DNA of 64,000 nt, from NCBI GenBank assembly GCA_002099365.1, contig MSED01000005.1, positions 434,001-498,000 of the forward strand, in the 5' to 3' direction. The position numbers and the translations under genes were made by a program. This DNA is from Phialophora verrucosa (lineage: Eukaryota; Ascomycota; Eurotiomycetes; Chaetothyriales; Herpotrichiellaceae). Positions 40,776 to 50,918 of the stretch are shown piece after piece (the stretch's first letter is position 1; each line of letters starts with the position of its first letter). Under the pieces are notes generated by a model that was not told the origin of the DNA, searched no databases, and saw only the letters and a program-made list of their open reading frames with translations.

Positions 40776-42498
40776 ATGCGAATGGCTCATCGCGCGACTA
40801 CTCGACGAAAAACCAGTCATGGCTTGGCTTCTGCTTCGCAAACAAGGCGCGGCTATCGCCTTGGTACCCTGCAGCAGGAGACCGGAGAGATGGACCTCCA
40901 ACAATCGAGTAGCCTGAGTAGGGTATGGAGGGTTGGAAGAGGTGATCCGTCAAGCCCTACCAAGACCCTTTCGTCTTTACGACATACAGACCCGGAATGT
41001 CAGTCGAAGGGAAAACTGAACCGGGATGGGACCATCTCGTACTCGACATCGCAGGTGTCAAGAACAGATGTGGCCGCGGCACAGGATTCTGCTCAAACGT
41101 TGCTGAGACTCAAGCCCGCAAACTCTTACGGCTTGCCCCTTGATGCCGCCATGATGGAAGAGGATCTTAACCCCATGGTAGCCATCCAATTCTGTTAGTG
41201 GCTTCTGCGGCAAGAATGACCTGTATGTTGACCACGTTGAGCCAGTTATCGAGGTATACAGCCCGTCTATGCTCCGCCACCCATCGTTCAGGCTAGAAAG
41301 CAGAGACTCGATCTTCCTCAACGCCAATCTGCCAGTAATAATGCAAGATCCACTAGTCACTGCTAGTTCACTTGCATTCGCAATGCGCATGCACGACAGA
41401 GGGTCGAGCCGGAAAGTGATTGGGTACTATCGGAAGACCCTTGTCCTCTTGCGAACGCGACTTGAGTCGGCCGAGGCGAAATCTACCAATGCCATACTTC
41501 TCAGCCTCATTCATCTAATGGCGGTCGAGGTACGCTTTTCGCTCAGCGACTGGATCGCGGAGCTAATGAGCATCAGGCGCTATGTGAACAGTTAGGATCT
41601 CCAATTCACCATCTGGGTGCTATGCATCGCTTGGTACGGCTTTGTGGTGACTTCGCATCTACTGCAGGGTTGCAAGGCTATATTAAAGCGCACATCAGAT
41701 CGTATGTTTGGTTGACCCCCGATGCAGGCCGCTCGATCTAACAATGTCAGCTGGGAAGTTTTTCTAGCGGGAGCTTATTCCGACCCTGAAACGAGACAAG
41801 CACAGCTGAAGCCTCATGAATCTCTCAATTACCCGGAGCATCCCTTCGGATCAGAGTTGACACTTCCATTGAGTCGCCTACCCGATGGATTTGTTGAATT
41901 AGCCCTATCGTGCAGACTCAGCTTCCAGGTTCTTCGAGTCCTACAATACATCGCGGAAATGATGTCCGATCTTGAGCAGCAAGATGCCCAGCGTCGTGAA
42001 CATCAGAATGGTGCAAGTGCACTGCAATCTCAGCTTAAATCTCCTGCTCAGGCCCTATACGTGTGCATATCCATCTTACAACACCCAAACCGGAATATGA
42101 TCGAGGAGTTGTTGGCGATTTCTCTCCTAGCTTTGTGCATATCTACCGAGGCGCTAGGAGAGCACATTACCACTGGATACGGTTTTATTCAGACGCATTG
42201 CATGGGGATATGGAATGTTGATATTGAACGAGAATGCCGCAGCACGGGCGGTCTAGGTCTTGGAGACTTCCTTCTTTGGGCGAAAATGATGCTTTTGGCT
42301 ACCTTTGATCCCGATACTCAGACATGGAAGGCTGCATTTGGACTTCGGAAAGACGTCCCCCTCGTCGATATTCGGCCGTCGCATTTCAACACCTGCATGC
42401 AATTCTTTTGGACGGATTCTTTGGCTGTGTCGCTGGGAAAGAAGATAGCACGAGAACAACTACTTCGTGGACCAGCCATGCCTGACAAGAGACAGTAG
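40776..42498 (+). CDS. Fungal-specific transcription-factor-domain protein (5' structure uncertain)
   Basis: The C-terminal half is clear. An exon ending at 41529 (LVTASSLAFAMRMHDRG, AILLSLIHLMAVE) joins over a 47-nt intron (41530-41576) to ALCEQLGSPIHHLGAMHRLV, then over a 49-nt intron (41702-41750) to the last exon (WEVFLAGAYSDPET, then LSRLPDGFVELALSC) ending at 42498. This matches the regulatory domain of Zn2Cys6 factors. The part before 41190 (from the ATG at 40776) is less sure; the frame is broken near 41176-41198, so another intron is needed there. No Cys6 cluster is visible, as in many related fungal proteins that lack the DNA-binding domain. Confidence 0.55.
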
Positions 42499-43446
42499 CG
42501 GCGAAGAAGGAACCTCGGACCGTTAGGCCTTATTAGCATGGGGAGGGGCTCTAGCGTATATAATCTCGCGGATCAAGGCTCGCTGTCTCCATTCCAGAGC
42601 CGACGCTCCCATGTAGGCCAGCTCAACCCTGCTACTCAGTGACCTTAGATGCACTCATCTTCTGCCTTTCACCCGAATTAGATGAGACCCAAGAATCGGT
42701 TTTTGCCATGAATATCTGATTATTAGAGAGAGCCGCCACAGTCGTTGTTTATGTGACAGAGTACGGCGGGGTATTCAACATCTAGCAGGCGAGGAAAATG
42801 AAAGAGCCCGCTAGAGGTAGGGTTCAACGGTTTAACGGTTTAACGGCCAGCCGCGCAAACTAGTGGATCCCTCATCGTAAATGATTGGATCTGTGGGCCA
42901 TCCCATCCGAACTCCGAACTCTATTTGGCTTGGACTTTACGACCATACCACTTTTGGAGACTAGCTGACGATCAATATCAAATCTCCCTCCCTCCCTTGA
43001 TGGCATCCTGCTGCCCCGCCATTATCACGTCGAACAACATACTCTTTGATATCCAGAGGATTATTGTATGCTATTGAGATGACTGACAGTGGAGATACTT
43101 CTAGGATTGCTCCTGGCGCGTCTCGTCCATTAATGCTCTACACGGAGTACAGCTGGTGGGTTGCAGATAGACTTTGGCTGGGTGGTTGGGAAGTGGGATT
43201 TGTCACAAACGTGCCCGTGGATAGCGAGGCTGTGCAAACTATAACCATTTACGCCAGGGATCTTCGGTCCTATCGTAGGCACCCTAGGCAGCAACCGTGG
43301 CCAAAAGATTCTCTCTCTTGTCGTTGAGCTGTCTCTCTTCTTCCTTTCCTATTCTATCGCCCATACTGATTATTTGCTGAGAGAACCTCGTGCCCAACAC
43401 CAACACCAACACCAACACCAACACCAACTCTAACGCCATCACCAAT
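42499..43446. other. Intergenic spacer
   Basis: About 0.95 kb between two plus-strand genes. A short direct repeat of GTTTAACG lies near 42829-42847, and the CCAACA repeat listed separately lies at the right end. No gene supported. Confidence 0.6.
43394..43431. repeat. Tandem repeat, about six CAACAC units
   Basis: A perfect hexanucleotide repeat in the leader of the gene at 43447. In the frame of that gene it would read (Asn-Thr)n, but the nearest start above it is GTG and a stop lies at 43378, so it is probably untranslated. Confidence 0.85.
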
Positions 43447-44155
43447 ATGGGCTGTTTCTTCTCTCGCTGCTCCCGCGCCGTCGGTGACGACGAACTTCCT
43501 GCTGCGCGTCCGGTTGTCTTGCCGGTGCCAACCTCCTCCCACCACCTCCCAACGCCGCCTATGTCAAGGGTGGCATCCCCAGCGCCAACAACTGGTTAGG
43601 AGCCAGTTGAAACGCCGGTGGCCGAGGTCACCATCACCCCTCTCCCTTTGTCGCTGTCTCGGAAGAGCTCCCGGGCGCCATCGAGCGCGACAATCGTCGT
43701 TGTCTCCGGGGTGCCAACAGGCACCATCAGCCTCGCCCTCTCCTCCCCTGCTGCGTCCCGGGTGCCATCGAGCACCGACGAGCCCTCTTCTGTCGTGTGG
43801 TCGCGGCCTTCTTCTCGGGCACCGTCAGGTGCTACAACGCGGTTTTCTCGGGTGTCTTCTAGGACACCATCGGCTGGCGTTGAGACAGTTGGAAGTGGGC
43901 GTGCTCCTGGAGCACCACAAGAGGAGTGAGTGCCTACCTTATTATCACACAACTACAATATATATTTTGATCCCGTTTGTGCGCTCGTCCGCAGCCAGCA
44001 TGCTGACATAAGCGCTTGGCAGAGTCGACACAATCCTCGCGGCGTACAAGAAAGCACGTGACCAAGCGGTTGCAGCGGGCCTGGACCCGAACGAGATCGA
44101 TGTCATGTACATGGACATTCTGAACTCCTCTCTTCTTCCCTCCCAACAAGCATAG
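43447..44155 (+). CDS. MGC-type acylated protein gene interrupted by an in-frame TAG
   Basis: The ATG at 43447 gives MGCFFSRCSRAVGDDE. Gly2 with Cys3 and Cys8 is the pattern for N-myristoylation plus palmitoylation, so membrane attachment is likely. A Ser/Pro-rich disordered region with repeated SSRxPS units follows. At codon 51 (43597-43599) a TAG interrupts the frame, and the same frame stays open for another 108 codons. The exon ends at 43925; an intron (43926-44022) joins it to VDTILAAYKKARDQAVAAGL and NEIDVMYMDILNSS, ending at 44155. A 75-nt intron ending exactly at the TAG (donor GTGCCA at 43525) or a 30-nt one would remove the stop. Readthrough or pseudogenisation are the alternatives. 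The TFIIE-alpha start is only 9 nt downstream. No family recognised. Confidence 0.55.
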
Positions 44156-44164
44156 CAACTAGCT

Positions 44165-45262
44165 ATGGAGGCCGCCAAAGAGCTCCTGAGGACGGCTGTG
44201 CGGACCTTCTTCCCGCACCCTAAACAAATCCTCATCATCGACGCCATCCTCTTACACTCGGTGCTCCAAATGGATGATCTGAATCTCCTGCTGCAATCAC
44301 AACCCAAAGACATCCGCGCACTGTTGAACCCTCTACGCAACGCCCGCCTGATCTCTACGGGAGCCAGAGCCGAACAAAAAGTCACCGGCGCGAGGCCTTC
44401 CTCTCGGGAGTACTACTACTGTCCCTTTCACCCTGCGATCGACGCCATCAAGTACAAGATCGCGAAGCTGCGCAAGAAAGTCGAGGCCCTCTACCAGCAG
44501 GATGAGAACACCAAGCGGAAAGACTGGCGATGCCCTCGTTGCAAAGCCGAATACGAAGAACTCGAGATCCTCGACAAAGTCAACGAGGACGGCTTCTACT
44601 GCGACAGATGCGGCGCCACCCTCGCCCAGAACGAGCTGGCAGCACGGACGAACATGGACAGAAGCAACCACGAGAAGATCCGCAAGCTAAACGACCAGCT
44701 CAAGAAATTCGACGCCATGATCCTCAAGATCGACCGGCAAGACATACCCGAAAACGACTTCCAGAGTGCGTGGGACAGAAGAAAATATGTCCCTCGCCCT
44801 CATGGCAGCGGACGGCAGGACACAGCCGAAACTCAGTACATGACTCTCAACCGACCGGGCTTCAACGTCAAGAAACATGGACAGCCGGAGCTCGTCAAGT
44901 CGGAGAACCTCACCGTCAGCCTCACAACGAGTGAAGACCAGGAGAGAGAAGAGGCCGAGCGCCGCGAACACAGGCGCAAGCAGCTCGCCCAGCAGAACCA
45001 GCTACCCGACTGGATTACAAATACACTACACAACAGCAACAACGCCTCGGCATCTGATCTCGGTGAAGGAGGAGCAGCCGCCAACGGCAATGCCATGGCA
45101 CCGTCAGATGACTCCGGGGCTGAAGACATGGACAACGACGATGAAGGGGACTTTGAGGACGTCGAGGTGGAAGCACCCCCCGTGGCTGGCGTGAAGAGAG
45201 AACACAGCGTCGCATTCCAGGACGACAGCGATGACAACGAAGACTTTGAAGACGCCGTTTGA
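44165..45262 (+). CDS. tfa1: Transcription initiation factor TFIIE subunit alpha
   Basis: Intronless 365-residue protein. TFIIE-alpha joins the RNA polymerase II pre-initiation complex and recruits and regulates TFIIH. The N-terminal winged helix spans about 3-105 (LLRTAVRTFFPHPKQILIID, IRALLNPLRNARLISTG). The zinc ribbon is C123-x2-C126 and C146-x2-C149 (WRCPRCKAEY, GFYCDRCGATL). The middle has a basic helical stretch and the C-terminus is strongly acidic (SDDSGAEDMDNDDEGDFED), the usual arrangement for TFIIH contact. The start 9 nt after the upstream stop is fixed by the family N-terminus. Confidence 0.95.
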   Translation: MEAAKELLRTAVRTFFPHPKQILIIDAILLHSVLQMDDLNLLLQSQPKDIRALLNPLRNARLISTGARAEQKVTGARPSSREYYYCPFHPAIDAIKYKIAKLRKKVEALYQQDENTKRKDWRCPRCKAEYEELEILDKVNEDGFYCDRCGATLAQNELAARTNMDRSNHEKIRKLNDQLKKFDAMILKIDRQDIPENDFQSAWDRRKYVPRPHGSGRQDTAETQYMTLNRPGFNVKKHGQPELVKSENLTVSLTTSEDQEREEAERREHRRKQLAQQNQLPDWITNTLHNSNNASASDLGEGGAAANGNAMAPSDDSGAEDMDNDDEGDFEDVEVEAPPVAGVKREHSVAFQDDSDDNEDFEDAV

Positions 45263-45975
45263 TGGCTTTACGAATTTCCTACGTCTGCGGTTTTCGATTT
45301 GGTTCGGTTCGGTTTGGGTTTGGGTTTGGGTTTTGCATTGGCGTTTGAGAGGGACATGGCATGGCCATGAAAACTAGGTGCCACAAGAATAGAAGGCGCC
45401 AGAGCGCCAGAGCGCCGGCGCGCTCCTTCATGTACAACCGAACGGGGTATACAGAACCCTTAATGCCATGATGCATACACTCTTGTTCTTGATCACGACC
45501 ACTACTGTAGTCCCGTCAGACCGTCCTGCGTCCTGCGTACTCGCCTCGACTTTGTGATATTGTTCCCGGTAGTCCTCGTATCGTCAACAGTACGGAGTGC
45601 CTCACCGCCCTCACGTCGTGGGACGCCCATGCACAGAGAACCAATAGCCGCGGCATCACGAGCACGAGACTCACATAACATATCTCGCATTATTTCGTCA
45701 CCGGGTTCACAGAATAGATAGGCTCGCTCTATGGGCCTGTAATATACACTCCGTACGCCACTCGCTCGCCCAAGGCAGAGAAAAGCGCACCTGGCCCCCC
45801 TTCTTTGGGTACTCGATGACCCCCTGTACAGTACGAGCAGGAAGCAGTGTTTCACACTCGCGCTCCCGATTCCTTTTCTTCTTCTTGTACTTGTACATCC
45901 ATACTCGTTTCCCAATTCTTCTCCTTCTTCTTCTTGTAATTCTTGTACTTGTCATCCGTACTCCTTTCCCACGTC
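45263..45975. other. Convergent 3' spacer with simple repeats
   Basis: About 0.7 kb between converging genes. It holds a TTTGGG-type repeat (45311-45334), a GCCAGAGC duplication near 45400, and an imperfect direct repeat of a CTTCTTCTTGTA...ACTC.TTTCCC block (about 45883-45922 and 45926-45970). No gene supported. Confidence 0.6.
45301..45334. repeat. GGTTC / GTTTGG tandem repeat
   Basis: Two GGTTC units run into about three GTTTGG units. It resembles a telomeric repeat, but the unit is TTTGGG rather than TTAGGG and the array is very short. Confidence 0.75.
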
Positions 45976-46390
45976 CTACCGCCCCAACAACAGCCCCAGG
46001 ATCCACCCTCCCACCCACCAGACAAGCAAGGCCGTGACGACCAACACGCCCGCGATCTTCAGCACGGCCACCCGATCGCCCTGCCTGGCCATGCGCGTCA
46101 ACCGGCCCGCGCTCCCGCGGATGTTGGAGCTCATGCTGCTGAAGACCTCGTTGGTTGAGTCCAGGGTCCCCTGGCTGCGCGCGTTGTCGTAGATGTCCAG
46201 CGTGATGTGCTTGAGCGCCGAGGTCTTTTGGCTGAGCGACGAGAGGAGCGCATTGTTTTGCCTGCCGGGTGGTTCGTTAGCGAGGAGGCGCGGGAGAAGT
46301 GTAGACCACATACGACGACCGGGAGGCGCACTCAGAGTTGAGGGAGGGCGATATAGAAACTTACTCTTCGCGCGCGTAGGCGTCGGACAT
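45976..46390 (-). CDS. bet1: ER-Golgi SNARE Bet1
   Basis: Two exons (46390-46365 and 46261-45976, intron 103 nt) encode 103 residues. Bet1 is the Qc-SNARE of ER-to-Golgi vesicle fusion. The start MSDAYAREEQNNALLSSLS is the family signature. The SNARE helix follows (KTSALKHITLDIYDNARSQG, STNEVFSSMSSNIRGSAGRL, TRMARQ), then a C-terminal membrane anchor (VLKIAGVLVVTALLVWWVGG) and a few residues. Length and order are standard. Confidence 0.93.
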
Positions 46391-47180
46391 GCTGGGCTAT
46401 GTAGTCCCGGTCTTGTCGAAGTTATAAGCGTCTCTTGTTTGCAATTGCGGTTTTGTCCTTGCTCTTGCCCTGTCGCGGGTGTCTTGTTCTTAGCCTGCCG
46501 GTCTCGGCCGTGAGCGTGGACGCCGCAGGACGGTGCACGGCGGGAGAAATCTGTGGCGCTCGTTTTGTTCAGGTAGGCTGGCACGGAGCAGTTGTGTTCG
46601 GGTGAGCGAGTCGCGCGGGTTGGAATGATCGGACTCGAGTCTTGCAGTACCTTTAGGGGTCGGAAGAGGTCGAGGATGAATGTCAATGGTGCTAGGCGGT
46701 CGTGTGTTGTGAAAGTAAAACTTGGGTATGACGACTGCGTGGAGGAGATGTAGAATAAGAGTGAACCGATGGTCAGTGTCACTTGAAGTACAATCTTGTG
46801 AGCACGGGGCAGCCCAGAAGATGTCATAAGGCTTAGCCGCCGTCGCCGACGCCCGCCGCCCTTAAAACCATCTCACCCAGGGCGATTTACAATATTTCAC
46901 ACTGGCAGCTTATGTATATTGGCTATTCCCAATCACACATCGCCTATCGCGCTGAAGATGATAATCGTGTCATTGCTTGCTTCGAAATTATCCGTCATAC
47001 CCATATATAGTCCCCCAATCTGCCCGCTATGCTAGAAGCCCAACAAAAGAAACCGCTTCAAGCGGTCGTTTTCAAGGCACGAAAGCTTTGAGAGTATATT
47101 GTCCCATGGTGCAATCAGCTGGCTTCACGCTGCACGTACGGACAGAAACAGCTCCTACTCATTCAAACCCCGCTGAATTA
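46391..47180. other. Intergenic spacer
   Basis: About 0.8 kb between two minus-strand genes, holding the bet1 promoter and the 3' end of the Zds gene. The minus frame continuing into 46827 has no support. No repeat seen. Confidence 0.6.
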
Positions 47181-50100
47181 TCACCACATGTCGTCGTCAC
47201 CTTCGTCCAAACGAGATCCGCCTTGATGCGATTCCTGCTGCTGTTGTACTTGCGGATTCTTGTGATAGTGTTGTTGGTTGTATCCACCCGCACTGCTCCC
47301 GAGCGATCCATTACTTTCCACCGAGTGCTTACTGCCTCGGGAGCTAGGGCGTGAAACCGCAGCATCGAAGTCGTAACCAGTTGCATCATTGCTCGTGTCG
47401 TGTTGAGCAGCGTACTGTTGTTCAACCTGTGGCTGCTGCTGTTGCTGGGCTTGTTGCTGTAAAAGATGTCAGTGCACAATTTTCAGTCACAGATGATCGA
47501 AGAAACTCACCTCTTGATACCGCTGGTATTGGACGTACTCATCCGGCTGTTGAGCTTGGTCCTTCTGCTGCTGCTTCCGTTGCTGCTTGGCGCTCGTGGG
47601 AAGATTCATCTGGGGGTGCATTTGCTGAACTTTGGCCAAATAACTGTACATGAAATTACTGAGCAGTACCTGCGAATATAGTGCTCGGCGAGGGTTGGCG
47701 AGCTTGATATGTGCCATGCGGTAGATGGCTCGTTCTTCCAGGATGGAAAATCGGGTCCAGTTATAGTCGATGTCGGGTTTCAGTTCTCGATACGGTGGCT
47801 CGGGCGAAAGCCCTCGGTCGCGATGCTTCTTTGAGCTTTCTTTGTCCCCCCTGGCCTTCTTGCCTCCAAAGATGGAGGAGAAGAGACCCTCTTTCTCCCT
47901 TTTGTCGCTGCCCGACGCCTTGCGCTGGCTTTCCTTCTTGCGCTCCTCGTCGAGTTTCAGGTGCTCCCGATCCAGCACCAGACTTTCTCGCCCCTTGCCA
48001 CCGCCGTCGATGGATGTCTGGAGCAAATCGAGACGGGTGTTGTCGTGCGTCTGAGGAGGCTTCGAGATTTTGGCCTTGGGCTTTTCCGGCTTCTCCTTGT
48101 CGCCGTCTTCTTTGCCCAGCAGCCAGCTCCAACTGGACTTCTTCGTCTCCTCCTTCTTTTTGTGATCGGCTCGCTTGTCAACGGTCAAGGTTGGAATGAA
48201 GGACAGATTACTTGTATTTGTGTCATTGCCCGGCAGAGGAGACGGTTGTTCAAGGCTGAGGGAGGGTCTGTTGGGGGGAGGCATCGTGTTTGGTGATGGA
48301 GCCCGTGGTGTGATGGAGGGCATGGAGCCCTTGGAAGGCATCAGCGGCCTTTGCGGCGAAATCGCCCTGCTCCTGGTATCTTCGCGCGATGACACTCGTT
48401 CTGGATGGCGCATTGGTTGCTGCACCGGGGGAGAGGTGATTGAAGAGGACCGCGGTGGCTGAACAGGTATCTGGGGGCTTTCCGGCGGAGGGGGTGTTTC
48501 CACTATCTGCGGTACAGGCTTGCGCTCAAAGGGTGTGGCGGTCGAGGGCGGCGACCTTGCTGGAGGGGGGGACTTTCGCATATCTGGCATGCTCGCTGTG
48601 TTTGTTCGTTTCGCATCATCATAGCCGAATGCAGAGTCAAAAGTTGTAGGCACAGACGAGCTCGCGCCTGCTGAAGACGAAGTTGCCGGTCTGGAAAAGT
48701 TCGTGGGTAGAGCCTTATTAATGCTGGATGCGTACGAGGGGTCTTTCAGTGTCTGTGCCAGGTTCGGCACGTCCATGGACAGGTTCGGCAGTGGAGGAAT
48801 TGCCGGAACACTGGCTTCAGGGGATTCGGGTCTGCTTCCTGAAGGACTGCCAGCTGCGGCTCTTCTTGCAGCACGTTGAGCATAGGTTGCACGATCTCCT
48901 CTGACCTTGACGCTCCCACCTCGTCGGTAAGTAGTCCGGGTCGACCTCTTCAGGCTGGACCCAGGCACTGATGGCAGGATGATGTCTCCGTTATCATCTT
49001 CCGACGAAGGTTCCAAACTTGTCCTTGACAGGGACGGAGTACTGGAAACCAGGTTTTCCAGCTCTTGCAGATTTGGGTCTTGCGGGTTCGTTCTTCGGGA
49101 AAGTGATCTTTTTCGCTCCAAGCGGTCCGCCCCATCTTGATAACCTACAGAACTGTCGATTTGGCGAGATAGCATCGACTTCTTCCTGCGCAGGCCACTG
49201 CTGCCTCCTTCAGTGCTAAGTGAACTCGATCTCGAGGACGTCGGAGTTGTGAACGCAGAGAGTTCACCGGACCTTCTTCGGATTTGCTCGGCCTTGCCTT
49301 CGAGAAATGTCTTGAATTCCTTTGGAGCGAGTTCCGGGTGTAGTCGAGCGGGGACCCAGAATAACCTGGACGAGTCATCTTCGCTGGACGTAGGGCTAGG
49401 CGCACTCGGCATGCCTGCTGCGTTGATCTGAGGCAGATCTGGATCATCTGTGGCGCCTACATGCATTGACATGCGCCTCAGTGCTTGTAGATTACTCAGC
49501 TCTTGCGCCAGCCCCGCTGGACTGGACTCGTAGTCGATATCGTTCAAAGGGAAGGAAGAGGTAGCGGTGTCGGAGGGCGAACGTTCTCTCGAGCCTGCCG
49601 TCGGAGAGGAAGGTGTGTGATTATGGCTCTGGTGGTCCCAAGCATGGCCCTGGCCAGGAGACGTCCGGGAAAGACCATTTGGTTGTTGAACAGCGTTGTC
49701 GGTTGACATATCTCGAAAGGGCAGCTGCTTTCGCGGTATGGACGGTGTCCTTCTGGGAGCTATTACCTGTTGGGTATGATTGCCATTGACTCTAACAGAC
49801 GACTGTGAGCTCGCATGATGTGAATTTGCATAGTGAGCGGATTGGCGAGAGTCGTGATCGGAATCATCGTCGTAGAGGTAGCCGATTGTCTCGGTGACAT
49901 GGTGGCTTTCATCACTTATCGACAACTGGGGCAGGTGCCCCCTTTGGCGAGCAGCGAAGCTCGCACCTGTGTCTCGGCTCCGGGTGGAAGTCTGGCAAGA
50001 GTCACTGTGTCAGTCACTTCGACCTCTGATCCTGCTGCTCCCGCATCTGGATTGTCAACGAACCTGCATGGAGCAGACCGGGAGCCGCTAGGGTCTCCAG

Positions 50101-50363
50101 AGCCGAACCGTCCTCTCTTATTGTATGCGCTTCGATAAGCAGGCCGCAGCCTTCCCTCCTGGCCCACCTCCTGCGCACAATCGCCGGCAGGGTCGTGCTC
50201 CCGGAGGGACTCCTACGATCATCGGACTGCGGTCTTGTGGAGATGGGGTAGTCAGGGGAACCTAGAGGTGCTAATCGAGGTCGGGCGACGGTCGGCGGGG
50301 GGTTGTAGCGGAGGGCAAGCGATTTGGGTGTATTGTGTATGAAGATACCGCAACTGAGATCAT
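47181..50363 (-). CDS. zds1: Zds1/Zds2-type protein (Zds C-terminal domain); 5' end tentative
   Basis: Zds proteins control PP2A-Cdc55 at mitotic exit and in cell polarity. The long exon 49925-47511 starts LSISDESHHVTETIGYLYDD and carries a disordered Ser/Pro/Arg-rich middle. The Zds domain lies near its end (DYNWTRFSILEERAIYRMAH, RRALYSQVLLSNFMYSYLAK). A last exon (47456-47181) adds a Gln-rich tail ending DEGDDDMW. Upstream, a 41-nt intron joins exon 50212-49967 (ending LARLPPGAETQ) in phase. No ATG opens that exon; a five-codon exon from the ATG at 50363 over a 136-nt intron would fit, giving 983 residues, but this start is a guess. Confidence 0.85.
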
Positions 50364-50918
50364 CGAGTCAAACGCGGAGACGGTGTCTGAGCCATGCGGT
50401 GCTGTGGTCGAGTCGGGCACGGAGGAAGCTGAAGATACGGAACTCGGAAAATCAACCGACTTTGACAGGCAAGACAGGCCTGTGGTTACTCAGTGCAGGT
50501 GTCAGTCTTCTAAATGCAGACGTCTGTGGTTGAGCCAGGAGGAGGGTGTGGATGGGATCATAGTCCAAGCAGGCAAGCAGCCGCGCTCGTCTCATCCAAT
50601 GGTGGAATTGGTGGAATTGCAAGCCCGTATCCTTGTTGGATTGACGGCTGTGCCTTGATCGGTGGCGCTGATTGCCTCGCCCTCATTCGCCGATTGTAAT
50701 TCTCCTTATCCGCTAATCCTCCACTCAACTTACTGTCAAATGCTCCTGATTTTGCCAAGCGGCAATTATGAATTCATTGACTATCATCGTGCGTGACTGC
50801 GTGCTGCCTTTTGTTGCTATCTAGATGCTATCGAGTGGAAACGCCGGCGACATGTGTTCATTCTTCATCGCCCACAACCCACGCCCAAATATCGCCACGC
50901 AGACAGAGTGGTCCAGAG
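50364..50918. other. Intergenic spacer
   Basis: About 0.55 kb between two minus-strand genes; it must hold the Zds promoter and may include part of its true first exon. No repeat seen. Confidence 0.5.

Noticed and set aside
41190..41580. Frameshift or pseudogene in the transcription-factor-domain gene
   Set aside because: A 47-nt GT-AG intron at 41530-41576, with a ctaat branch site, restores the frame, so decay is not needed for that part. Only the 5' structure stays open.
45301..45334. Interstitial telomere array
   Set aside because: The unit is TTTGGG, not TTAGGG, with only about three copies, and lies between two ordinary housekeeping genes.
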